A DNA stretch of 64,000 nucleotides from Heloderma charlesbogerti. Its lineage: Eukaryota > Chordata > Lepidosauria > Squamata > Helodermatidae. The notes beneath the pieces were generated by a model, which had not been told where the DNA came from, ran no database searches, and worked only from the letters and a program-made list of their open reading frames with translations. The position numbers were made by a program, and so were the translations under genes. Shown here piece after piece: positions 1-64,000 of this stretch. Position 1 is the first letter of the stretch, and every line of letters starts with the position of its first letter. The stretch covers positions 620,001 to 684,000 of the forward strand of contig JANEZZ010002698.1 in the NCBI GenBank assembly GCA_026122225.1, in the 5' to 3' direction.

Positions 1-739
1 GGATGTCATCTTCATTTTTCCCGAGCAAATTTCAGGGTTCCTTCCACCTTACAAGGCTTCATAGCTGCAATCCTATGCAGCAGCCTTGAACCCCAAGATT
101 TGCAGAAGTACAAAAAAGTCTTTAGGGGAAAAACCTTAGCGAGAGGGGGAAATCCTTCCTGCCCAACAGCTCAGGGAGGACTGAGTGCTCTGGGGGCATA
201 GAATGCTGTTCGATTTGGGGAGCGATGGCCAAAAAACAGGTGGGAGGTGGAATGTAATGGAGTATCCGCAAAAGAGGGCATGGCTGGCTGAGTGCAAAAG
301 TGACCAGGTGCACTCTACAGTGCAACATTTTACTGCAGGTCCCACTTTTAATAATACTAGTAATGATGATGATGTCATCTTTGGGCATGTGCAGAGTGCC
401 TTTCCCTCAGCCCCTCTCCTCCCATTGTGATTTTAGTATTTAAAACACACTCTGGGAAAATGATACTTACTTTTCCAGGGTAACTTAGAGGCCTACAGAG
501 GCGTCGTCTGAACGAACATTTCATCCCTGCAAGTAACAACGTGGGCCGCTGAGCCTGCGCAGAGTGATTTCCCCTAGCTACCCGCTGAGCCAGGCCAGCC
601 CCCCACACAGCTGGGTTGAGGGCGACCTCTTAAGGTCAGAGACGCTGCATTGCCGCAGAAGTCTCGCCATATCTCCTCGCAGGGTCGGGGGGGGGGGTGA
701 GGAAATGACCTTTATGCTTCCCTCCCTCCCAGCGACTGA
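1..739. other. Upstream flank, no gene seen
   Basis: This stretch lies before the GC-rich promoter island. I see no open reading frame with recognisable protein similarity, no splice-bounded exon and no clear repeat family. A short piece near 80-110 resembles part of the dispersed CAATCCTATGCA repeat, but it is too short to assign. GC content rises from about position 540. Confidence 0.5.
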
Positions 740-1756
740 GAGGAGCTCTCCTTAAGGCGAGCCAGGGCTTCCCCCCGGCGCGAGGCAGGCGCTCGCTCGC
801 CAAGACGCAAAGAGCGCCCCTGAGCGCGTGCAGAGCGCCGCGCCGCGCCGCCCTCGGCGCCAGAGCCGGCCGGGCAGGGCTTCCCACTGCGCAGCCTTGC
901 CCGCCTCCGGCCAGCTTCGGCTCGCGCTCCTTCCCCGGGGGACGGCGGCAGCCGCGGCCCGAGGGGCAGGAGGGCGGCTTCCGCCCCTGGCCCGGGCGAG
1001 AGCAGGCGCCGCCGCCGGCAGCGGGGAGGCGGCCCGGCTCCGCGCCGCGGCCGGCGATGGGGGCGCTCGGCCCCGGCGGCGGCGGCCCCCGGCCGGGCGC
1101 AGCCCGCGCGCCGTAGCGGCGGCGCCGAGGCGCCTCGCCTTCCTGCGCCCCGGGCGGGCGGCGGCTCCACCTCTTCCTCCTCTCTTCGGGCCGCCTCGGT
1201 CCCGCGAGCGCCTGGGAGGCTCGGCGGCGGCGGCGGCGGGCGGAGTCTCCGGGCTGGCCGCGGGCGCTGCGCGGCGCCGCGTCGCTCCAGGCGGAGGCCG
1301 GCCGGGAGAGGCGCCGGGGCCCTGGGCGCGGCGGCGCGGCGCGCCGAGCGGCGCGGAGCGGAGCAGCGCCCCACCATCAGCCGGCCGGCCGGCCCGCCAA
1401 GCCTCGCCCCCCCGCTCGCTCCGATTCGCCCGGCCGCTCCCCGCCGGCCCTCGAATCCCCGTCCAGAATCCGGACCCAATGGACTCGTGAGCCCTCCAAG
1501 CGACGCGGACGCGCGGCGTTCCCGGAGAGAGCAGCGCACGTGGGAGAGGAGGTCGGGCAGAGGCTGAAGCGCGGCCGGCGCTTGGAGGGCTGCGCGGGCT
1601 GAACGGCGCGCCCCGTTCCCGCCCGGCGGAGGGCCTGGGTCGTGGTGGGGCGGGAGGTGGCATGACGGACGCTGGGCTCTTCCTCCCCGGGGCTCGCAGC
1701 ACCGTCCCGCCCTGATCTGGGGAGAAGGAAGCCCCAACCCCGTCATGGCGAGCCAG
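740..1756 (+). promoter_or_regulatory. GAS2L1: CpG-island promoter and presumed non-coding first exon of GAS2L1
   Basis: About 1 kb of very GC- and CpG-rich DNA with several GGGCGG-type boxes and an E-box (CACGTG, 1537-1542). No TATA box is evident, as expected for a housekeeping-type vertebrate promoter. The 3' end of the presumed exon 1 is a consensus donor: CAG at 1754-1756 followed by GTGAGT from 1757. The next matching acceptor ahead of the first coding exon is at 7909. The transcription start cannot be placed from sequence. Long open frames occur here on both strands, but they are the usual by-product of GC-rich DNA lacking stop codons. A bidirectional promoter cannot be excluded, although no minus-strand gene is seen. 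Confidence 0.7.
1745..1756 (+). CDS. Putative 4-codon upstream ORF split by intron 1
   Basis: An ATG at 1745 begins four codons (Met-Ala-Ser-Gln) that run exactly to the presumed exon 1 donor. Splicing to exon 2 at 7910 places TGA directly after them, giving a minimal upstream ORF that stops 24 nt before the main ATG and in the same frame. It depends on this donor and acceptor being joined and on transcription starting upstream of 1745; neither is proven. Such short upstream ORFs commonly reduce translation of the main frame or promote reinitiation. Confidence 0.4.
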
Positions 1757-2047
1757 GTGAGTCTGTGACAGGGAGGGCGGGGAAGCTCGGCGACTGCTGG
1801 GCGTGTGAACTGAGTTCGCGGGCGAGCCTTTGACGGTCGCGGGCTGTTATGTCCGGGCCTGGCCGGAGCGATGACTTGCGTGCGTGAACAGAGGCATCGC
1901 AGGCCACACTGTCATATCCCCTCACCTCCCCGTGAGCGTTGTGTGTTTTCGACAGACGCAGTTCACACGTTCAACAGTCGGTTGCCCAGTATGCAGCCCT
2001 GGGGTGATGGAGCTGCCCCGTGTGCGGACCGACTCCTCTGAAAAGCG

Positions 2048-2077
2048 CTCTCTTTCTCTCTCTCTCTCTCTCTCTCT
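2048..2077. repeat. CT dinucleotide microsatellite
   Basis: Near-pure CT repeat of about 30 bp, immediately before an H1 hairpin element. Confidence 0.9.
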
Positions 2078-2090
2078 GTGTAGTGCAACG

Positions 2091-2219
2091 TTCCCCAACC
2101 TGGAGCCCTCCAGATGTGTTGGATTGCGATTCCCATCATCCCAGCCAGCATAGCCATTTTGGAGATGTCTTGGCGTTGCAGTTCAGCACATCTGGAGACA
2201 CCAGGTTGGGGCGGGCTGG
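2091..2219. mobile_element. H1 hairpin element (non-autonomous, hAT-like)
   Basis: The ends are inverted copies (TTCCCCAACCTGG near 2091 and CCAGGTTGGGG near 2201), with an inner inverted pair around GATGTGTTGGATTGC. Flanks GTGTAGTG on the left and GCGTGGCG on the right match at 5 of 8 positions, the rest being transitions, which suggests a decayed 8-bp TSD. Confidence 0.7.
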
Positions 2220-3574
2220 CGTGGCGCTGTGGCTGTGAGGATCTCATTCACTGGCTGAAGCCCTTGCCGGTCACATATTTATTTCAGGCCCGTCTATGCC
2301 CTGCTCTTCCTCCCTAAGGAGATCAGAGCGGCATATGCCAAAAACCATAAAACCGAGCAGACCCTAACAAACCGCAGAACTTGCAAGAGCCACAGCACCT
2401 AGATATCAAGGGCTAAACATGCATGTGTGAACCCCGAAAGACAGGGTGCCTGGGTAGAAGGGAGTGTTTGTTCAGGCTTTCTCTGTAGTGGCTCATTCAC
2501 CCGGGTCGGCCACCGCTTGAGGAATGAATCATAAAACTGTGGGTGTGAATCAGCTGTAAGCGACTGTTTTTGTTTTTGGCTTCCTTCCCCCCCCCCTTCC
2601 AGAGGTGTATCTGATTCCTCATCAGGGGCTGTTGCGTTCTGGCCTGGGCTTCCTCCGGAGCAGGATTATCTTTCCTGCTCGAATGACAGGTTTGAAAACT
2701 TAATCCTGAGTCATTGTGCCTCTCCGTTGGCTGCAGGGAGAGTGCACCCACCCTCCTGGGGGGAAGCCAGACCAGTGGTGATGGTGGCTGGAGAGCTGTT
2801 TCTTTCAACCAGGGCCTTCCCCCTTTGTGTAGAGCGGAGGTCGAACCAGGATCCGGCTTCTAGAGCAAACGGGTATGCTGGTGGAACGTGCGAACCTCCC
2901 CCCCCGCCAGGTTTACCTCCCCAGAGTCTGTCCAGGTGCTTTTCTCTTCGACTGAGCTCCAGGACTTACTTCCCCAGAAAGGAGCTCAGCCAGGAGAAAA
3001 GTGATTGTGGGAGGTAAGTGTGTGTGTGGGGGGGTTCATCTCCCCCCCACACCCCCTTTTCCTCTGAAAATCAGACCTCTGCCGCCTTGCTTGATTGGGG
3101 CCATCCCAGGTTTAAAGCAGTGGGTTTGCCCTCTCCTGTCTTATCCAGGCCCTAAACATCCCTGCACATTCATAGGTTGCAATAAGATCATTGCCAGGAT
3201 CTCCAGAGCCAGGATCCCCTGTAGGGCTTTGTAAAGTACCTTTTGCAACTTGTGATTTTGTAATTCATAGGACTTTGCAGATTACCTTTGCTCATGGATA
3301 GGCAATGATTTTAACACACAGCTGGTGCAGGATGTGGGGCGGCCAGTAACTGGGTGGCTTGAGGAAGGAATTGGGACAGATTACTGGAGGGTGGATCTAT
3401 TGGTAGCTCTAAGCCAGGATAATTAATTAGAATTAGAAGTCTATCTCGTCATGCCAGATTCTGGGTGAAACTGCAGGGAAGGACTGCTTCCCAGGGCCAT
3501 CTGGCTGGCCACTGTTGGAAACAGGAGACAGGGCCAGACAGACTGTGGTCTGATCCAGCAGGCCTTTCATTAAG

Positions 3575-3652
3575 ACTGCCTTCCCCAGCCAGGTGCTCTC
3601 CAGATGTGTAGGACTACAACTTCCATCTTCCCCAGGCTGGGGAAAGACTGCC
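3575..3652. mobile_element. H1 hairpin element, compact copy
   Basis: About 78 bp with inverted ends (CCTTCCCCAGCC and GGCTGGGGAAAG). The middle of the hairpin is deleted compared with longer copies. Confidence 0.6.
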
Positions 3653-3667
3653 TGATGTCCTCAGTTT

Positions 3668-3830
3668 CATTTATGTTTATCCTTCTTCCAAGGAGCTCAA
3701 GAGGTTCCCCCATTTTAACCTCGCAGCAACGTAGGTTAGGCTGAGAGAGGCTGATGTGAGCGAGGCTGTGATGTGATTTGAGCCCGTGTGTCTGTGCCGA
3801 ATCTGGCATACTAACCACTGCACGGGGAGC
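3668..3830 (-). mobile_element. Sauria-type SINE, degenerate
   Basis: Read on the minus strand it carries the recurring body of this SINE (GTTAGTATGCCAGATTCGG, then CCTAACCTAC and GAGGTTAAAATGG). It is truncated and diverged. Confidence 0.55.
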
Positions 3831-4734
3831 GGGTCTGGATGCCCATTGCAACCTCCCGTTACAGCCTTTTGGAGTAGGTCTGATTCCAAGTACAACTAGT
3901 GGAGGAAACCATTGATTAGAGGTTTGGGTTAGGGGCTAGATATCCCATGGGGAGCGATAAAGAAGGTCTCTAACCACAGGGAGTCTCTAACCAGAGGATT
4001 AAGCAAAATATTCAGGGTGGAGCTCAGAAAAGCTAAACCTGAGCCTGCCCACTAGCTGTGCCCTTGACCCCAGATGTCTGGGAGCTAGCTGTGGTTAATT
4101 GAAGGGCACTCTGCCTGTGCTCAGATGTACCCTCGCTTTTGCGATGCCATATCCCAGGGCTGAGTCCTGAGCCGGTGTTCAATACAGAGGCTAAAGCCCT
4201 GAGGTGTGTCTCAAATGAAAGCCAGGCCATGTGCGATCCAAGTTCCAGGCTGTGGCTTTTCCAAGCATGGGGCCGGTGTGAACAATGAGAGAGAGGAGGT
4301 GGGCACAAAGGGGTTACCCGGCCCCCCCTTCCCCCCCTAAAGTTCACAGGCTCTGAATGGGAAACGCAGCTCAGCAACTGCCATCTCCTGAATGCACCGA
4401 TGAGTCATCCTCTGGGCCCAGGGACGGGAGCCAGAAGAAATTTGTTTAGGCACCTGAAAAGAAGAGAGAGCATGGCAGGGCCTGGGCTGAGTTGTCTGGC
4501 GGCTGTTCCCCTGCTGAAAAATTCCCCTGAGCCTCCGTGGAAACTCGATCTGCCCCTGTTTGTCCAGACCCAGCTGCTGCCCCACGACTCAGTTGAGAAG
4601 TCCTCCGGCTTGGACCAAGATGCCCATAGTCCATTGGCCGATGGCTTAAGATCTTATCTGGCCTCTTTTAAAAAGTGACTGATGATCGAGGGCTGGAAAT
4701 ATTCCCAGGATTTGAGCTGGCTTTTCCTCCTTCC

Positions 4735-4935
4735 TTTCCTTTCATTTCTACATTGCCAAGAGCCAGAGCTCTCTGGGCAGTTTACAAAAATGACAACCCA
4801 AAATGCAACATAATGCAAACCTAATATAAAACCTTTAACGTACAAAAACATTTTAAACGCTGTAAAACAACTAGAAAGAGATAACAGTAAATACTGGGAC
4901 CTGATAAAACAGCAGATTTTTAAAGGCCCCATCAT
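4735..4935 (-). mobile_element. LINE-like 3' tail fragment
   Basis: Contains the phrase GAGCTCTCTGGGCAGTTTAC followed by an A-rich, T-poor stretch, matching the style of a tail seen again near 9600-9660 and 15370-15420. The family is not identified. Confidence 0.4.
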
Positions 4936-4995
4936 ATGCCGTGGATTGCCCGGGAGTAGAGGAAAGTCTTAACTTGGTGCCAGTAGAGGATGGTG

Positions 4996-5200
4996 TTAGT
5001 GGGGCGGCGAATCCGCTCTGGGTTTCAGTCAGAGCCAGTCAGAACTCTAAAGGAGCTGTCCAAGGTGCTTTGCACTGGTGGGCCCCTCCCAGGCAAAAAG
5101 AAGGCATGTCTTGCACCTTGGTTAGCTCCTCTAGCGTTCTGACTAAAACCTGGAGTGGATTCATGGCCCCACTGTCATTGGAGCCACCAGCCTCCACCAC
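4996..5200. mobile_element. H3 hairpin element
   Basis: Inverted halves: GAATCCGCTCTGGGTTTCAGTC near 5008 and GACTAAAACCTGGAGTGGATTC near 5141, with CCAAGGTGC/GCACCTTGG nearer the centre. The loop contains a 33-bp segment repeated at about 5335. Confidence 0.65.
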
Positions 5201-5387
5201 CTGGTGCCAAAAATATGACAGTGTTGACACCAGGCGGACCGCAGCGGGAAGAGCATTCCACAATGGGGGCCACCACCAAGAAGGCTGTCTCTCTCGCTGC
5301 CATCCTTGGCCATGTCCCCCCACAACATACACACTGGTGCGCCCCTCCCAGGCAAAAAGAAGGGGTGGGAAATAAGGGCAGGTAGCT

Positions 5388-5532
5388 GTAGCTCAGTGGC
5401 GGAGCACTTGGTTGACATCAGAAAGCCCCAGGCTCGATCCCCAGCATCTCCAGGTGGGCCTGGGAAGTTTTCCTGTCTGAAAGCCTAGAGACATTCCTGA
5501 GCTTGATAGAGCACCCGTCTTGCTCAGGATAA
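5388..5532 (+). mobile_element. tRNA-derived SINE (second family)
   Basis: Starts with an A-box-like GTAGCTCAGTGGCGGAGCAC and a B-box-like GCTCGATCCCC, then the family body (GCATCTCCAGGTGGGCCTGGG, CCTGTCTGAAAGCC, GAGCTTGATAGA). It is not a functional tRNA gene: no acceptor-stem partner is found. Confidence 0.7.
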
Positions 5533-5581
5533 GGCAACCTGCTCTGATGCTGTTTGCTTGGTTTGCCCAGCAAATGTTTAT

Positions 5582-5703
5582 TCTAACTGTGGCCTTCCAG
5601 ATGATGATGGATGCCAACTCCCATCAGTCACAGCTGGCATGGCCAATGGCCAGGAATGATGGGAGTTGTAGTTCAACAGCATCTGGAGGGTCACTGGTCC
5701 CCC
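5582..5703. mobile_element. H1 hairpin element
   Basis: Inverted phrases GATGCCAACTCCCATCA and TGATGGGAGTTGTAGTTCA, ending in CATCTGGAGGGTCAC. Termini are decayed. Confidence 0.65.
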
Positions 5704-6099
5704 CTCCCCCCTGCTCTAGGGGATAACAAGTCCCCTTTTGTTTATGGTTCACTGCTCACCCCACATGGAAAAGCAAGTGAACCTGGGTGCCCCAATTTTG
5801 CTAGGAGTGTTGACACATTGAACTCTAACCTCTGGCTTTGCTCACCGGAAGTGTAAATCAGCCAGTGGTAGAAAGTGAGTTTCAGCTGTGGTGATCCTGG
5901 AGCAACCAGCTGTGATGGGTTTTTTTTCTGCATCTGTTGTAGATTGGTGGCATATTTTCTTTAGGAGGAGGAGAGAAAAACCAAAAGGGAAGTGAAACAA
6001 GCTTCAATCTCTGGAAACCAATTAAAATCCACACCCGCCCTGCAAAATGTATTTAAAATTTCCATATTGCTTCCCAGTAAAATAGCTTGATGTGGATTA

Positions 6100-6265
6100 C
6101 GAATAATAATAATATTTTTTATTATTATAATAAATTAAATAATTAAAACATTTGGCAGAATGCTCTTTTTAACGTATTTAAACTTTAAAGTTTAAATAAA
6201 CAAGGAAATAATTAAACAATCAAAACCGATAAATGTAGGAGCAGAGATTAATAAATCAATGAAAC
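6100..6265. repeat. A/T-rich tract with AAT repeats
   Basis: AATAATAATA and TTATTATTATAATAAATTAAATAATT-like sequence, followed by AATAAACAAGG. It looks like a degenerate LINE or SINE tail; no family assigned. Confidence 0.5.
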
Positions 6266-7295
6266 TTGATGCCTGACTATGGAGAAATGCCGTTTGCCTT
6301 GGACTTTCGCAATTTCCTAAACAATGGGAGCAAAGTGGCCATGGGATCTTCCTGAGACGGAGTTTGAGAGCAGGATGTTGCCACTGCAGAGAACTCCTGA
6401 ACCTTGTTAGTGGAGTTTAGATGGGCACCTTGAGGTAGCATGCTCAGCTGGTGCCCTTGGACAACCTTAAAGTACCAAGGCATATATAGGAGAAGATGGT
6501 TCTTCAGATAATGCAAAGTGCCCAGTGTGTCTGTATTTAAAAAAACAGCAAATCTTCATTGGCAATAATTCCCTCTAGTTCTGATTTGAGTCTTCCTGTG
6601 CTTGTGGACCTGCCACCAAAACTGCATCACCTATGCTCAAGAGAGAGATATTGGCAGACTCAGTAGCTCCGAGGTTTGCAGAAACCTCAAAAATCTGTAG
6701 GGAAAAGACTAGTGGGGAACCCCGTGCCACAAGTCACACAAGGATTCAACGGCACAGAAAGTTGGCTGACTGAGTGGGAAAATGACAAGTGGGTGGGATG
6801 TGGAACAGAATGGCTGGAAAAGGAGGATAGAGGAAGAGACACATAGATCTAAAAAAGGGTAGTATGAACTAAGTCATTGTCTGGATAGGTAAGTGCTTGT
6901 TTCGCATTGAGAAGCTATTGTAAAATGTTACCAGGGATTAAAGAGAGAGCTGCCCATAGACATCAGTGGAGAAAACAAAGATTAGAAAGTATCTGGGATT
7001 GGGCATAAGTGTGCCTACCCTCTCTCCAGACCCTGAAAGAGAGGGAACCCTCCCCCCAAACATCCCATGCTCAGTGGACGCAGTGAGCATGCACAGTGGG
7101 CACAGAATGATGACTGATTGGAGGGGTGGAAATAGAAAACTGGGGAGGTGGGAGGTGGAATAGAATGGAATGGCAACACTCTGACCAGAAGCACTCTGGG
7201 CTGCAAGATTTGGGTGCAGAGCCCCAGTTCTGTATTCTAGTGTCCTTGCCTGGTGACAAGAAGGAGAGAAATTACAGAGAGTTGTTCCCGGCTGG

Positions 7296-7356
7296 CAGTG
7301 ATGGAACTTGTAGTCCAACACATCTGGAAGGCAACAGGTTGGGAAGGCTGGTCTAA
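7296..7356. mobile_element. H1 hairpin element, one arm
   Basis: Only the right arm is present: TGATGGAACTTGTAGTCC, then ACACATCTGGAAGGC and CAGGTTGGGAAGGCTGG. Confidence 0.6.
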
Positions 7357-7600
7357 ATTCTTTTTATAAAAAACCATTGAAACAATCTTAGGGCAGTGAA
7401 TTCCTGGATGAGGATACAACATTGTTTTCCTTAAAGAATGTAGGTTTTTTGTTTTGTTTTATTCAAAGGGCAATTGGCATTCAGTGTTTTGAGGAGGAGG
7501 TACTAACCTGAGTATCATGTCGTTATTTTCTTAAAGGAAAGGCAAGACTGAGATATTCTACAAATCGTGCAATGTTAGGGTATTTTTAAAAAATCCCCAA

Positions 7601-7690
7601 ACGGGGTGGGCAGCTTGTGGCTATGCTGTCTGGGGCTGATGGGAGTTGCAGTCCAGCAGCATCTAGAGGGCCACAAGTTGCCCACCTCTG
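7601..7690. mobile_element. H1-type hairpin element (GGGGTGGGCA-ended subfamily)
   Basis: Inverted ends GGGGTGGGCAGCTTGTGGC and GCCACAAGTTGCCCACCTC around a GATGGGAGTTGCAGTCC core. It lies 220 bp before GAS2L1 exon 2. Confidence 0.65.
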
Positions 7691-7933
7691 CTTTGGGACT
7701 TTTTTTTTTAACATCCTGACATTGCGAAATTTGTAATATGTCTAAATCTTGCCTTTCCTTTGAGAAATATTGAATACAATATGTCAGCAACTGGCACGCT
7801 TGTTCAAGTGGGGTTATTTTAGTCTCTGGCCATGCTGTCAAGGATCGATTTGTGTTTCCCTCTGTTGTTTTTCTGATACGCGGTATCTCCCCATCTCCTC
7901 CCCCAACAGTGACCCGCTGCGAGGACATGCAAG

Positions 7934-61720
<53,787 letters not shown>

Positions 61721-61979
61721 GTGGCGCTGGGGGACATCGCCCGTCCCCTCCCCCCCGCCAGCTGCAGCTGCTTCCATCTGTTGCGCCACTGCCTACTCCC
61801 TGCTGCTGCCTGGGGACAAATATTCCCTTTGTGACCCTGAGATTTGCTGCTGTTTCGAAAGGATTTGTTTTGGGTGTGGGTGTTTTGTGGGAAGCCTGTG
61901 GTTTTTTGAAGGCTGAACTTCGTTTTTATTTTATTCTTTAGCTGAGGCTGGAGGGTGGCATGGCTTGAGTGCAGTCTCC

Positions 61980-62102
61980 TCCTGCAACCCAGTGCCCGCC
62001 AGACGTGCTGGGCCATAGCTTCCATCATTTCCAGCCAGCACCCGGGGATGATGGGAATTGCAGTCCAACACATTTGGAGGGCACCGGGTTGGGGAAGGCT
62101 GC
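61980..62102. mobile_element. H1 hairpin element in the GAS2L1 3' UTR
   Basis: CAACCCAGTGCCCGCC and GGGCACCGGGTTGGGG ends. Inner pair GTGCTGGGCCATAGCTTCC and GGGAATTGCAGTCCAACAC. It would form a hairpin in the mature transcript if the 3' UTR extends past it. Confidence 0.75.
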
Positions 62103-62848
62103 TTTGGTGGCAGTTCCTTTTTTGTGAAATGCTTTCAGGAGAAGTCCTCGAGCACTGGAGACCCACAGGGAGGCCTCTAAGCCTTCGGGGTGGATATTCA
62201 CGCCCTCGGCCTCCCGTTGCAATACTTTGTGTTGAGTCTGATCACTTTCATTTTCATTGGCCTTCCGAAGAACTCCGTAGCACTTTCGAGCTCTGAACCT
62301 CTCTGACCTACACCTCGGCCTCCTTTGGGGATGTTTGGACAAGAAGGCCTAGCAACAAAACCCCATCTGGGCGGACGCTGGAGATCCTTGGAGTCCTGAG
62401 AATTGTGATAGATGGTGAGGGGGAGTGTTCACATATTGGGGCAGTGGGAGGGTGGGGGGAGGCGGTATGGTGTGACTGACTCCTGCTATGCAAGCTGACG
62501 GTGTTTCTTAAAACGCCTATTTTAGGGGATTCTGCTTTGAACAAGCTGTGCGTTTGGAGAGGGCAGCGGGGAGGGCGATGCTGAAGTATTGCACATGAAT
62601 TTCTCTTCAGTGGGACCCTCTTGGTTTCCTGGGATCCAGGCTGTTCAAGTACACTCAACCCTACTCCCCCCCCTCCATTTCCACCCTTACGTACTGTAGG
62701 TGTTTTTAATAATCTATGCATATTTATGTAAGTAATACGGAGAGTCTGTTCCTCTCTTTTCCCAAGTGCTGCCTCCTGTAGAGCGCCGGCCATCCGACCC
62801 CAAGAATGTAGCCGATTGAACTGACCTGCAAGCTCTCTAAACCCTGAC

Positions 62849-62854
62849 AGTAAA
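62849..62854 (+). terminator. GAS2L1: Candidate variant polyadenylation signal (AGTAAA)
   Basis: AGTAAA is a known minor variant of the poly(A) hexamer. The following sequence is T/GT-rich (TTTGCCTCTGTG, then GTCTGTGTCTCTGTGTG), as expected of a downstream element. Cleavage would fall near 62865-62880. Confidence 0.4.
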
Positions 62855-62966
62855 AACAGACCAATCATGCGGTTTGCCTCTGTGCCTTTCTTGCAGAAGC
62901 GTCTGTGTCTCTGTGTGTATGGGGGCCAGCCCAAGATGTCTTTGGGGGTGTTCTGTTGCTCTGGGC

Positions 62967-63256
62967 CAGGGGTGCGGACCCTCTTTCAGCTTGAGGGCTG
63001 AATTCCGTTTTGGAGGCGCTTCGGGGGGCCACGTGCCCCTGGTGGGTCGGGCCAAAGGCAAAAGGGCTGGGGCCAAAGGCAATGGGGTGAGGCTAAAATA
63101 GCCCTTCCTGCCAGTACCCCAGCCTTAGGAGAGGCATCCCAGCTGCTGAAGATGGGGAAAAGCTGCACAAACCCCAGGAACCACCCAACCATCAGTGGTT
63201 GAGCAAAATGGGGTGGGCTGAATTTGGCCTGCCGAGCCAGAGTTTCTGCACCCCTG
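62967..63256 (+). mobile_element. R4 hAT-like element with 8-bp target duplication
   Basis: Starts CAGGGGTG and ends CACCCCTG. Flanks CTCTGGGC (62959-62966) and CTTTGGAC (63257-63264) differ by two transitions. It lies just downstream of the proposed GAS2L1 poly(A) site. Confidence 0.87.
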
Positions 63257-63435
63257 CTTTGGACAAATTAAAATTTTGGTCCCCACTCCTCCTTTTTGCA
63301 CACCATTACAAGAGCGCACAAAACACTCAGGGGTTGACTGAGACACTTACTCATTTGTGTTTATTATGGGTGTGTTACTTCTTCGCTTCTCTTGAAGTTC
63401 TGGACGCCACACTTTATGGAGTGTGAATGGAGAGC

Positions 63436-63560
63436 AGCATTCCCCGCCCAGATGTTCTGCATCACAACTGCAAGGATTCCTGGTCAGTGGCCATGCTGAC
63501 CGGGGCTGATGGGAACTGACAATCATAACATTCTGAAGGGCACCAGGTTGGGGAAGGCTG
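63436..63560. mobile_element. H1 hairpin element
   Basis: CAGCATTCCCCGCCCAG left end and CACCAGGTTGGGGAAGGCTG right end, with a diverged core (ACCGGGGCTGATGGG). Confidence 0.65.
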
Positions 63561-64000
63561 TACTGAGCAGGAGGTTGGACTCAATGATCTCGTAGGCCCC
63601 TTTCAACCCTACTATTCTGTGATTGTAGACAGATTGGAAAAGGTTCAGATTAGGAGAGCGACAAAGATGGTCAGGAGTATGGAAAACAAGTCCCATGAGG
63701 TTGAAGAAGCTGGGAATGTTTAGCTTGGTGAAGAGAAGATGGAGTGGGGACAAGATAGCGCTTTAACCTGAAGGGCTGCCATCACACAGAAGGCAGGACT
63801 AGATCTCATGACTTCAGTTACAGGAGAGTGGAGTTCAGCTGAACATTCGGTGAAGTCTTAACAGTAAGAGCAGTTTGGCCATGTCTTGACAACTGCCGGG
63901 TGGGGTGGGGAGACTGCTGTTCACTGGAGGTCTTCAAGCAGAGGCTGGAATGCCATCATTTGTGAATGCTCTCACTCTGGATTCCCTGCATCCAGCAGGG
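63561..64000 (+). mobile_element. CR1-type LINE fragments running off the window
   Basis: A CR1 tail (GGTTGGACTCAATGATCTCG to TACTATTCTGTGATTGTAG) is followed by a second CR1 piece (GGAAAAGGTTCAGATTAGGAG) that repeats the order of the 56542 copy, with frameshifts, to the window end. Confidence 0.8.

Larger units (their letters stand above)
1757..7909 (+). other. GAS2L1: GAS2L1 intron 1 (6.15 kb)
   Basis: Bounded by GTGAGT and CAG. It holds a CT microsatellite, several H1 hairpin copies, an H3 hairpin, a Sauria-type SINE piece, a second tRNA-derived SINE and A/T-rich LINE-like tails. Stretches where I see nothing assignable: about 2220-3570, 3850-4730, 5705-6100 and 6270-7290. Confidence 0.75.
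61721..62870 (+). other. GAS2L1: GAS2L1 3' untranslated region (probable extent)
   Basis: About 1.15 kb after the stop. It carries an H1 hairpin element (about 61980-62102). The best poly(A) signal I find is the variant AGTAAA at 62849-62854, followed within 35-70 bases by a GT-rich tract (about 62887-62925). No canonical AATAAA is seen between the stop and this point, so the end is tentative. Confidence 0.5.

Noticed and set aside
712..1746. Long open frames on both strands (up to 344 codons) in the GC-rich island
   Set aside because: Composition is almost entirely Arg, Ala, Pro and Gly in overlapping frames, as expected where stop codons are rare. There is no domain, splice structure or codon signal for a real gene.
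5388..5460. Possible tRNA gene (A-box and B-box-like sequences)
   Set aside because: The acceptor and anticodon stems do not form, and the same sequence recurs with a common non-tRNA body at several sites. It is a tRNA-derived SINE.
7285..7320. Short core of the H1 repeat as a conserved regulatory site
   Set aside because: The same phrase (GGGAGTTGTAGTCC) recurs at more than 15 places in the window within hairpin elements, so its conservation reflects transposition.

Overview
The window looks like nuclear DNA from a squamate reptile (lizard or snake). Four things suggest this: one intron-containing vertebrate gene, a CpG-island promoter, many CR1-type LINE tails ending in the ATTCTATG octamer repeat, and numerous tRNA-derived SINEs of the Sauria type. 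The class assignment is fairly confident; I cannot name the family or species from sequence alone.

One protein-coding gene is present and appears complete: GAS2L1 (growth-arrest-specific 2-like 1, a cytoskeletal linker) on the plus strand. A GC-rich island (about 740-1756) holds the presumed non-coding first exon, which ends at a donor at 1756. The coding exons are 7934-8584 (exon starts 7910), 44916-45023, 49388-49484, 52250-52634 and 60049-61720. Together they make 2,913 nt, coding for 970 residues plus a TAG stop. All junctions have GT/AG sites and keep frame. The protein has an N-terminal calponin-homology domain (actin), a GAS2-related domain (microtubules) and a long disordered tail with an SxIP-type EB1-binding motif.

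The rest is intron and flank, largely built of transposable elements. Intron 2 alone is 36.3 kb. The main components are: (i) two groups of short non-autonomous hAT-like elements, hairpin H1 and the CAGGGG-ended R4 family, identified by 8-bp target-site duplications (TSDs) that can be read at several copies; (ii) a TA-flanked hairpin family (H2); (iii) a third hairpin family (H3); (iv) Sauria-type SINEs and a second tRNA-derived SINE; (v) CR1 and CR1-like LINE fragments; (vi) two solo LTRs plus a third LTR-like block; (vii) microsatellites, a 34-bp minisatellite and a 3.7-kb inverted repeat. Several nested insertions give a relative chronology.

I found no CRISPR array, operon or second protein-coding gene, and nothing I could defend as a new enzymatic system. 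The observations most worth a second look are the donor-like start of exon 3 (possible recursive splicing), two very short upstream ORFs ahead of the GAS2L1 start, the κB-like tandem array, the long inverted repeat, and the nested hAT/LTR insertions with legible TSDs.
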